From Prorocentrum cordatum (taxonomy: Eukaryota; Sar; Dinophyceae; Prorocentrales; Prorocentraceae), in contig CAUYUJ010014172.1 in the NCBI GenBank assembly GCA_963575745.1, forward strand, positions 877,501 to 941,500: a stretch of DNA of 64,000 nt, read 5' to 3'. Shown one piece after another: positions 52,807-61,451 of the stretch; the stretch's first letter is position 1; every line of letters starts with the position of its first letter. Both the position numbers and the translations under genes were made by a program. The notes under the pieces are model-generated. The model was not told the DNA's origin. It saw only the letters and a list, made by a program, of their open reading frames with translations, and made no database searches.

Positions 52807-52865
<59 letters not shown>
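52433..52865. repeat. CAT/ATC microsatellite
   Basis: About 430 bp of CAT repeats with CAG and CAC variants. Frames read poly-His, poly-Ser, poly-Ile or poly-Met and are not genes. It flanks the DIRS/Ngaro-like element. Confidence 0.95.
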
Positions 52866-52866
<1 letters not shown>

Positions 52867-52869
52867 TCT

Positions 52870-54450
52870 TCTCATCTTTTTCCTTGCAGTTTTAAGCTGT
52901 TGGGCTGTGCGTCGATCCGTCGCAGCCACCCCCCTCTCCAGGGTCCGTCGACCCTGAAGGGATGATCAAACTAGTTTGTCTGGTAACCCGTGGTCGGACA
53001 GCGCCTGTTTCTATGGGAAGAGAAACAGCAGACTGCAAATGTAAGGGAACCAACACATTAGATAAAAGAGGAGGAGAGAGGACAGCGAGATACCTCATGT
53101 CTTCGGTACATGCGAATACTGGTGGAGGAAGCGGGGTTGCGTTTGGTTGAAGTGCGGCCTTACAGCTTTCAGGTGATCCAGCTGCAGTAGGACCGAAGGC
53201 GTTGGCTGTGGTGCGGCAGCGGCCACGCTCGCCGAGAGGGATGGCACAAGGGCTTCTCCCCAGCCCGTATGAAACCCCGCACCCTTACCCGAGGGACCAC
53301 GGCATACGGTGGAGGTTCCCACTGGGCACGGGGAAGTTTGTGCCATTCTGTGGCGGTGGCCGCAGGTGGATTAGGTGTTCCCCCACGCGGATAAATCCCT
53401 TCTGCCCACCCAGGTCAATAGGTGGAGCGGCAGGGCGAAAAGTTGCGGCTGCGGGCGGATATCGAGGCTGAAAGGAGAAACCGAGGAATAGAGCGAGGCC
53501 AGTTGACAGAGACAGCGAGGTGAGGATAGCGGCGTAGTGGGGCGGCTGAACCATTCAATGCAGCAGCGCTGAATTAATGGCGGCATGGCGAGTGAACGGG
53601 CATAGCTGACGCGATGAATTGAGACAGGAGGGCCAATCTACGGGCTCCATCTACGGGCGCCGGCTGGTTGCACGTCCCACACGCCATCCCCACCCGAGCT
53701 GGCGCCCGCCCCCCCCCCCGTGCAGCTACAGAGGCTGGCCGAGGAGAAAAGGTGCGTGCCAGTGGGCGCATCACTGGTTAAAGGTTGCGAACGGGCGAGG
53801 GTAGGCGAGCGCGGGCGGCTGGGCGGCCACGCGCGCCAAGGTAGCATGGCGCAAGGGCCTGTCCCACCTCCCACAAGGAAAACAAGCGATGCGACCCTCA
53901 GTTCGAAAACCTCGCACCCTCACCCGCCGAGGCAGGGGAAGGGCATCAAGGGTTTCCCACAGGGTGGTAGGAGGTGTACGCAACCAGTGACGGCGGCCGC
54001 GCACGGTCAACCTCAGACCCCCCCCCCCGAGACATCTTGCACAACCTCCCTCGCACGCGGAGGGCTGCTTGCGCGCGGCGGCGGGGGAGAGGAGCACAGC
54101 GAAACGGCGGAAGAGACTGTGTGGATTGCGGCGCGAGCGGTCAGCCTGCGCGGTAGGTCTGCTCGGCCGTCGGCTTGGTCGGCTGAAAGTGGCTGCGTGC
54201 CCCCGCCGCCTTAGCCCTTGCCAGGACGGCCGTCGGCGCGCCCCTTTCGTCGCCCCCCCCCTAATCAACCCCGCCCAATCCCGCCACCACAAGAGTAGGG
54301 AGGGAAAGGTTAGAGGGGTGAGCGGCGGGGGAAGCGGCCAAAGGCAGGTAGGACTAGGAGGGAGCGAAGGTCATGTAAAAGTCCCCCAAAGCACCGGTGG
54401 AAACTTGGCTGTTCGCGCTGTCATATCCGAGGCCCCAGCTCGCACTTGGC
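52870..54450. other. No gene recognised
   Basis: GC-rich, no domains. 53220-53345 and 53840-54000 share short words (ATGGCNCAAGGGC, CCCCNCACCCT), perhaps an old duplication. Frames in this interval are not coherent. Confidence 0.35.
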
Positions 54451-54778
54451 GACTAAGGAGAAGCATGTTCCACCCACGATGTGGCTCGCGACTCGCATTG
54501 CGTCGGGTGGGTAGCATTCGCGGGTCTAAATACCAAGGCTGATTTGGGAGCCCTGTCTGACCGCGGGCGCACTGCATGGCATAGCCGTCTGTGGGTGTAT
54601 CCGCCATAGGTGCATGTGGCGCGTCGGATGAGTGTGGGTGCGAAAGCTACTGATGTGTACCCACTGTCTTCGCGCCTCCTGGGTGTGCCGCTGTCGCCGT
54701 GTGCTGGTGCTGCCGATTGGTGCTGCCGCGCTGTTGGTGGAAGTGGTCGCGTAGTGCGTGCCGCAGGAGACGAATCCA

Positions 54779-54809
<31 letters not shown>

Positions 54810-55106
54810 TCGGAACGGTGAGTGCGGCGACTTGGGTAAAGAGCGGCGCAGAGGTCGGGAGTCGCTGATGGGACAGCTGGCGGCGCGTTGCGCTGCCTGA
54901 GCAAGAATGAATGGGATTTCCGGTCGCTGGTAGCAGAACGGGCGCAGGATATGATTGACGCGTTGACGGGCCTCTACGCGGCACGTCCTGTCTCGGCACG
55001 AGGGCGGCGTTCGCCTCTTGGCCGTGGGTTGTCGGGAGAAGAGAGGTAGGTGGCGGGCTCCCACTGAGGGTAGAGCCACGAAGGGTGGGCGTTGCGTTGT
55101 GGTCGA
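54450..55106 (-). other. Coding-like minus-strand block with CAG repeat
   Basis: Minus-strand reading is Ser/Thr/Pro-rich. It contains a CAG run (CTG on plus at 54778-54806, about nine copies) read as Gln or Ala depending on frame. It is continuous with the better block upstream. No family recognised. Confidence 0.2.
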
Positions 55107-55856
55107 TCACGCTGTCGGCATGGCCGCGGCGGGGTTGTCCGCTGCGGACGCGGTTCCCGTGGGTTTGGGTTCGGCACGGTTGCTGGCTGCGTCGGCCGCC
55201 GGGTCAGCGCCCATACCCATGTGGCCCATGTTGACGTAGCCCGGGTAGTTATCATCTTCGTCCTGGTCCTTGATGGCGTTCGCGTCCGAGCGCAGTACTG
55301 GGTATCTAGTGTCGAATAAGTGGACCTCGCTGCCAGGCGCGTCTTGGTCGGCGATCGCGACTTTCGTCGTCGGTGGTCGCGGCGGGGCGCGACTCCCAGC
55401 GGGGGCGTCGGGAACGCGCGCTGAACCAGCAGGAGCTTCCGCGCATTCCATGGTTGAAAGGCCCACAGTCGATCGCGGGCGCGAGTCCTTGCGCGAAAAG
55501 GTCGGCGGTCGGCAGAGCGCCTGCAACGCTCCACGTGGCCGGCTGACATGTGCGATCCTGCTGGCGGCGGCTGCCGTGATTCTGCGGGAAAGCACCGCGG
55601 CCCAGTTGGCCAGGCGCTGCGCGCTGTCTGGTAGCTGGTGCCTGGCGCGAGGCCCCGCGGCGGATCGCGGCGACGCCCTCCTGAAAAAAGATGGCGCGGT
55701 GAACGGCGTCGGCGCGCCCGTCGCTTGGTCGGACAAGGCAAGCTTGATGCTTGATGCAACTGCGAGGCTCGTCGCATCCACCGCGCGCTTGGTCGCCTGG
55801 CGCCGCGTGGGCATGCCACTGCGGCCCTCGGCCACTGGGCCCGCCGTGAAGATCAC
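55107..55856 (-). CDS. Unidentified protein segment (249 codons)
   Basis: The best-looking frame of this region. An Ala/Arg/Ser-rich N-terminal two thirds is followed by DAPGSEVHLFDTRYPVLRSD, then NAIKDQDEDDNYPGYVNMGH and an Ala/Pro-rich tail. Composition is steady and the acidic motif is not repeat-derived. It lies in a series of minus-strand blocks from 59.1 to 54.5 kb that may be one decayed element or a multi-exon gene. No homologous family recognised. Confidence 0.3.
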   Translation of the reverse strand: MIFTAGPVAEGRSGMPTRRQATKRAVDATSLAVASSIKLALSDQATGAPTPFTAPSFFRRASPRSAAGPRARHQLPDSAQRLANWAAVLSRRITAAAASRIAHVSRPRGALQALCRPPTFSRKDSRPRSTVGLSTMECAEAPAGSARVPDAPAGSRAPPRPPTTKVAIADQDAPGSEVHLFDTRYPVLRSDANAIKDQDEDDNYPGYVNMGHMGMGADPAADAASNRAEPKPTGTASAADNPAAAMPTA

Positions 55857-56017
55857 AGCTGGTGGATGACGAGGCGCACTGTCACCGCCTGGATGTTTTC
55901 ACTCTGGAAGGCGCAACGCGGAGGCCGACTGAGCCCCGCTCGAGACGTCGCGGAGGCAGCGCAAGACCTGGTCGTGATCGACGCGGCCGATTCGACGTGA
56001 GTCCGCCCCTTCTGTCC

Positions 56018-56566
56018 TAGAGCGCCTCTGGGTTGTGAGCGTTTTCGGCGCAGTCCTGGGCGATATTGTGGGCGCGTATCTTGTGGCGCGGCGTGCTCGG
56101 GTCGTAGTGGGCGCTGCTGATGGCGTCGGCGAGCCCGACGATTGCGTCGCGCTGGATGTCGGACATAGATGGTCCAGCCCGCATGCCCCCAGGTGGCTCC
56201 TCGACGCGCGTCGGAGCCCCTTGTAGACGGTGGGCGCGGCTGCGGTGGCCATGGGCCTGACCCTCTCAGGTGGCATTGGCTTGTAGGGCGCGTCGTTGCC
56301 CTCGCGCGTAGGCGGGGCCGTCTTGGGGCTGTCTTACCAGGCACTTGCTGATCAGTCGGCAAGGGGGTGAACTGATTGGTTTTTGGGTCGAGCCTCTTGC
56401 CGTCAGCCAGTTCGGCTGCGATGGCGGGCGCGCCAGCATTGTCGCGGCGCGGCGGCGGCGCGTTGTCGCGCCCCTCCAGCGGCGGGCCCGCGCCGGTCGC
56501 AGGGGGCCCAACCAGCGCGCGGTTGCGAGCCACCAGCCACCTGGTGATCACGGCGCCGTGACGCAT
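56018..56566 (-). CDS. Unidentified protein segments
   Basis: 56566-56320 reads VITRWLVARNRALVGPP, then IAAELADGKRLDPKTNQF and PLPTDQQVPGK. In another frame 56169-56018 reads SDIQRDAIVGLADAISSAHY, then HKIRAHNIAQDCAENAHNPE before a stop. Both look like genuine, once-continuous protein, now out of frame or separated by an intron. Family unknown. Confidence 0.3.
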
Positions 56567-56620
56567 GCAAATGGCAGCGATTTGGGTCGGTTGGATGGGC
56601 GTAGTTTTGCGCGTCGTAAG

Positions 56621-57307
56621 TTAAGGTGTCGGGCGGTTGTGCGGTCGGGCGCCGACGGGGCATGCTCTGGTGCGTCGGCGGTCAAATTGGCGAACGGATG
56701 GATGTCCGGCCGCGGGCTTCGCCGGCGTCGGCGCCGCGGCGCGGGGCGTCGGTTCCGCCGGCACGGCCGCGCGAGGTTGCGCGCGAGTCGCGTCGGAGTG
56801 GTCTGGCGCCGTGGAGGAGACCGCCGTCTGAATCTTCGAGATGACCCTTACGATGCCTTCCTCGTGCAGTGAGCTGTCGCGTCTGATATTGATGATGCCT
56901 TGGGTGAAGGCGTCGATCTCGGGTCGTCCTTTTCGGTGGTCGAAGAGCTCGACTGCGGTCGCGCCTGCGGCGATGGCGTCGAGTTGTCCTTCGGTGGGGC
57001 CGTCGCCGCCGCTGCGCCCGGCCACCTGCTCGCCCACGGCGAAAATGTCGACGAGGACGGACCGGGCAGGTAGCGACGGCGCTCCTGCTCTCGGATGCGT
57101 CGTCGAGGAACTCGTCGTCGGTTCTCGAAGAGACCCGCTTCCAACAGGGCGCGAATAGGTAGTTGCCGGGGTCTGTCCAGGATGACCAGGGGTCTCGGCG
57201 CTTAAAAAGTAGACCTGCTTGAAGAAAGGCCCCGCGTTTCCATCGGCGCAGACGATCCACGGGCGCGGGCGCACAAGCGAAATGGATGCGCGGAGCGGCC
57301 CGTGCAC
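56621..57307 (-). CDS. Unidentified protein segment (228 codons)
   Basis: Reads RPRPWIVCADGNAGPFFKQV, then LPARSVLVDIFAVGEQVAGR, EGQLDAIAAGATAVELFDHR, and IDAFTQGIINIRRDSSLHEE with GIVRVISKIQTAVS, followed by a Pro/Ala-rich tail. The central 100 residues have regular helix-like spacing and normal composition. I cannot assign a family. It sits upstream of the 56.0-56.6 kb segments on the same strand. Confidence 0.35.
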   Translation of the reverse strand: MHGPLRASISLVRPRPWIVCADGNAGPFFKQVYFLSAETPGHPGQTPATTYSRPVGSGSLREPTTSSSTTHPRAGAPSLPARSVLVDIFAVGEQVAGRSGGDGPTEGQLDAIAAGATAVELFDHRKGRPEIDAFTQGIINIRRDSSLHEEGIVRVISKIQTAVSSTAPDHSDATRAQPRAAVPAEPTPRAAAPTPAKPAAGHPSVRQFDRRRTRACPVGARPHNRPTP

Positions 57308-57780
57308 GACGCGCGGCCCCCTTGCTCGCCCATGCGACCGGTTGAATGGCAGGCCCCCAGCTCCCGCAGCTTCGTTGCCATGTCATTGAGGGTCCACCGT
57401 CGGCGATCTGACGGGCATGCTGGTGGTGGCGGGGATGTTGCCGGCGGGGGATCGCAATGTGCTTGGGGTTCCGGCGCGGCGTTAATTGCATGGCGTCTGT
57501 TCGGGGGCGCCTGGGGATTGGGGCCGCTGCTCCGCGGGGGTGGGCGCAAGCGCCCTCGCTCTCAACCGCCCATGGCGCGATCCCGATCTGTGCGGCGCGA
57601 TCGCCACGGGGTCCAGCAAGGCTTCATTGACGTCGTCAACGGCGCTGTAACAATAGCACCGCTTGGCTGCGAGGGCCTCACGCGCCACCCATTGCGACGG
57701 TCGCCGTCAATTCGCAACCAGAGGCCCCTGATGTCCGCCGTCGTAACTCGCGCGCATCCGCGAACAATGCAACTCACGTG

Positions 57781-58254
57781 TTAGATCGAGTAAAGCACTT
57801 CCCGTGGTGGGGGCCGTCGCACCATGGGGACCTCGACTGGGGCGATGCTGGTTGGGCTAGTCGTGCCAATCTCTAAGTCAGCTCCGACCTCGACGTCGGC
57901 GGATCGGCGCCACTCAGCGTTGCCCATTGGCGGCGTTCTCGGACCGCGGTTCGACGGCGGCCCCAATTTGAATTCGCATCTTGAAATACCCCCCCCCCGG
58001 TGGTGATCCAACTCGTCGCCGTGAACCTCCACGAAGGGAACAAGGCTGCCTTCATGGTCGCCTTCGCGCGCATGCAGCCCAGAGCACGTCTGAAGCGTCA
58101 TGCGCACATTGCGCGCACATAAGATCAGGCTGTCGCTGCGCGGGCGCGTGGCCCTGGCTCCGCAATCAACCAGCCCGTCCGCCAAGTATGACAGCAGCGG
58201 GAATGAACCGCTGCCCTCTTTGACGTTGCCGAACACGCTGGCGGCCTGCAAGAT
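57781..58254 (-). CDS. Unidentified protein segment (156 codons)
   Basis: Begins after TTGCAG (possible splice acceptor) with AASVFGNVKEGSGSFPLLSY, LADGLVDCGARATRPRSDSL, then CSGLHAREGDHEGSLVPFVE, VHGDELDHHRGGG and a Pro/Arg-rich tail to TAG. It has a smooth globular appearance, no recognised family, and is probably part of the same gene or element as its neighbours. Confidence 0.35.
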   Translation of the reverse strand: MLQAASVFGNVKEGSGSFPLLSYLADGLVDCGARATRPRSDSLILCARNVRMTLQTCSGLHAREGDHEGSLVPFVEVHGDELDHHRGGGISRCEFKLGPPSNRGPRTPPMGNAEWRRSADVEVGADLEIGTTSPTSIAPVEVPMVRRPPPREVLYSI

Positions 58255-58319
58255 CTAGCTATCGTCCTCGTCGGTGGTTTTGGTGCGAGTGTTCTGTAAA
58301 CTTGCATCGATCGGAAATT

Positions 58320-58980
58320 GTGAATATGATGAGCGTCGGTGGTCTCTTGTCCGTTGGGGACCGCGCGGGGTGGGTCGAGGTTGATCAGGTCGTTCTTGGC
58401 CACCCCCTTGGCTCGCCCCCTCCGTTGCGCCACGATGATCCCCCTCCTCTCAGCGACGCCCAGGCGGATGCCGTCGCGGTCGATCTTGAGCCGCGTCGCC
58501 AAAACTAGCCGTGCTGACCGGCGGCCTCCAGCGCCGCCGTCGTTGGATGTAAAGCGGTTCCCGATGAAGAAGCAGCGGATCGCGTCGGAGGCGCTGGCGC
58601 GGGCACCCCCCTTCGCTCGTTCACTGGTTGCTCCCAGGTTCCCCAAAGTGAAGTGGCGGCCGCGCCCGGTCTGTACCCATCCCCGAATGGCGCTGACTGG
58701 TACGCAGACAGGTTCCATCTCCAGCGCTGCGTAGGTGCACTCCTGGGCGAGCTGTGATGAGTCGAGGTTGCACAGTGACTTGCCAGGCACCCATCGCGAC
58801 TGACGCTGCGAAGGACGGGTTGAGGCTGGCAACCGCATGCGGCTTGTAATCCAGGAGCTCCCGTCTTTTTCGGAGTCGCTGGCAATGCCGGACTCGCGGC
58901 TGATCCTGCTGCTGACACTCGGTTGGTACACCAGGCGCGGTGCCCCCTCTTCCGCGCTTCTCCAACTGCGCTGCACGTTA
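58320..58980 (-). CDS. Unidentified protein segment
   Basis: A minus-strand frame of about 220 codons: PRLVYQPSVSSRISRESGIA, then NLDSSQLAQECTYAALEMEP, then DAIRCFFIGNRFTSNDGGAG, RLVLATRLKIDRDGIRLGVA, and NDLINLDPPRAVPNGQETTD. It looks like real protein without family assignment. It is the most upstream of the blocks that run down to 54.5 kb. Confidence 0.35.
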
Positions 58981-59240
58981 GGCATTCTGCGCGGACAGGT
59001 TTTGCATCCCAGGCTTGATCTTGACCTCGGCACGGCGCCACAAATGGGTGGGGCCGGAGCATTGCTCTTGCTGACACTGTTGCCCCCGAGATTCTCTACA
59101 GACGACCGACAAACAAGCGCGTCCTAAAATACAGCTGCGACACCATGGGGATTGGCAGTGCTGCCCACGCTGGCAGGCAGACTCCCTGCAGGGGTCGCCT
59201 TACATCGACGGCAACACCGGCAAAGAGCAACTTGTAGCAC

Positions 59241-59422
59241 TACTCTGGGAGGGCACCAACTATACACCTACACCGATCTTGGCCAGGCCAATCCTGGGCC
59301 CAGGATCGGTGTATATGCCTTCCTGCCCCAGGCAGGAGGGCGTATACACCGATCCTGGGCCCAGGGTGATCCTGGCCAGGATCGGTGTTGGTGTATAATT
59401 GGTGCCCTCCGATACTCTGGGA
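59241..59422. mobile_element. Near-perfect foldback element, ~80 bp arms
   Basis: 59249-59330 and 59331-59409 are inverted copies: GAGGGCACCAACTATACACC at the left end and GGTGTATAATTGGTGCCCTC at the right, with a ten-base core AATCCTGGGC/GCCCAGG pattern in between and almost no loop. TACTCTGGGA occurs at 59241-59250 and again at 59413-59422, a candidate target duplication of the insertion. It has no coding capacity, so it would move only with outside help. Confidence 0.8.
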
Positions 59423-60960
59423 CGCACACGCCGACATCTGGGCCGCAACTCGGGGGTCCGAACGAGCAGCGCGACCGACAGCGGGAACAAGGCCAGTGGT
59501 GCCGAGGTCCGACTTCTCCTTCAGCGTAGCCTTCGGCCCCCTCCGCCTTCCGATCGCCCATGTCCTTGTCCTCCCCCACGTCCCCTCAGACACGGCATGG
59601 GGCCCACATCTGGGGCAGAGGGCCCAAGGAAAGCAATCAGACAAAACGACCAGACGCGTACCAGGCGCTAGTGGAGGACAGCCTGGAGCTGTAATGGGGC
59701 ATTTGTTGGACACTCTCGGATCCCTTGCACGGAAAACCATTAATCTGGAGCACCGTCGACAGGTTTATCCCAAAATGAGCGAGCGCAGCGCAAACCCCCA
59801 ATTTGAGACAATGAAGCATTGGAACGCGTGTGCCCCAAGGTCCCCGGAGGGGCCTTGTGGAACCAAATTGGAGGAAAGTGGGGCCATCTTGAGTTTTCCC
59901 GGGCCCGTGGTAGGCGAATGAAGCACGTGGTATCGTCCTGAAGCCCTGGATGGGCCCCATGGGGCCTCATGGGGCCCGTGGGGGCGATCTCGGGTTGCCT
60001 TCGGGGCATCCTGGGACCCTCTCCTCGGGGTACCCTCGGGCTTCCCTATGGGGCCAGTGGAGGTCGAGAGATAATCCTCACAAAAAGCCTGGTGTGAAAC
60101 CCTCTCTAAGGCAAAGGCTCGGTTCCCGTTTTCCCCGAGATTCCAGGAGAGGCTCTCGAGGCCGATCTGGGAAGCATCCAGAAGCTCCCTTGGGCTATTT
60201 GAGTCTCCTTGGACGGGGCCCAGCGCCAATCCGAAAAAGCCCGCGCAGAACTCAAATAAATTACGTTTATGCCATTTTTGTATATCGAGGGAAGGTTTCT
60301 TAGAAGTCTCCTGTATATGTTTAGAAACATCACTGCCCTGCTAGACCTTCCCCCCACCCCGCGCGCCACCTCGGTCTGCGCGCCGCCAAACTGGAAGGCC
60401 TGGGCCCGCCTGAACAAAAAAATGCTCCCATACCTCTCCAGGGTCGTGCTCTGACCAGAACTTCGAAGGGGAATCCAGCGGCAACGACGAGACCTTTCTG
60501 GGAAGTCTCCCAACAATAAGCATGTGAAACTCTCGGTCAGGGCTTCGCGGGTGCACCCGCTAAAGGCCCCCTTCCCCCCTTGAGAAGGAAAATTGGCTGT
60601 AGCTGGCCCTCCGGATGGGAGCCAAATGAACTGCGTCGGAGTCGCAATAACAACAGTGACGACGACGATGGCAATGACGGCAATGAAAACGACCATCCGC
60701 GATCTTCCTGCTGCGCGCCGCCGAGGGGTGGCGGCGGGCGACAGCAGCGAGCGGCGGGGGCCTGCTGCCACCGCGCGGCGGCCAGCGCGACGTCGTCGAG
60801 TCCACGCTGCCGCGGCTCTGGGTGCGATTCCTGTGGTCGCGGCCGCCTGCTCCTGCTGCTCCTGCTCTTCGATGATGTTCCCTCTCGTCCTCCTGGCGTT
60901 CACTCAGTTGGTTTCCTCATGAATAACCTTGTCCTTTTCGCACCCCGAGGCTAGTTTGTA
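59423..60960. other. No gene recognised
   Basis: 59440-59920 is open on plus for about 170 codons with ordinary composition (QVYPKMSERSANPQFETMKH) but no family. 59945-60030 is rich in GGGGCC words. 60440-60500 resembles 12500-12550. On minus near 60720 a hydrophobic stretch (MVVFIAVIAIVVVTVVIATP) resembles the candidate membrane segment at 10572. None is firm. Confidence 0.3.
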
Positions 60961-61372
60961 CGGCGGGCCGGGCGTTTCGCCGGTGACTTCCTCACCATGT
61001 ACGATTCTGAAGCTTAAAACTGACAACCACTTCACAGCTGGAGGGCGGGCGGTTTTCAAAATGTGGCTCTCGCCGCAGCGCCGCGCACATCTGTTTAAAT
61101 CATTTGAGAGACTCTCACGGATCGAAGGCGGGCCGTTTTCAAAACGTGGCTCTCGCCTTCGCGCCGCGCTCGTAGGAGCTTCACGGATTGAGGGCGGCTC
61201 CTTTCCAACATGTGGCTCTCCCCTTGGCGCCGCGCGCATTCGCTTTTTTATAATGCACATAGTTGTCACGGATTGAGGGAGGCTCCGTTTCAAAATGTGG
61301 CTCCCACCATAGCGCCGCGCGCATTCGCTCCCGATAACGCAAACAGTCTTCACGGATTGAAGAGAGAAACTG
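60961..61372. repeat. ~80 bp repeat family, array 3
   Basis: Leader 60961-61050 (CGTTTCGCCGG, GACTTCCTCACC, GACAACCACTTCACAGC) matches the leader of array 1. About four units follow with TCACGGATNGAGGGCGG and CTCTCGCC. It ends about 75 bp before the 3' side of the second copia-like element. Confidence 0.85.
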
Positions 61373-61451
61373 CTGATGCTTTTCTCAGTCCGATCCAAGC
61401 CGAAAGCCTCTGGGGCCAAATGGCTATCGTACATAGAATCCGACGGTGCCC

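Noticed and set aside
52357-52965. Poly-His, poly-Ser, poly-Ile and poly-Met frames
   Set aside because: The CAT microsatellite is open in every frame. No unique protein sequence is attached.
61411-61430. Minus-strand GATAGCCATTTGGC resembling a spliced-leader relic
   Set aside because: A nine-base match is expected about once by chance in both strands of this window, and it lies at the 3' side of a retroelement rather than at a 5' end.
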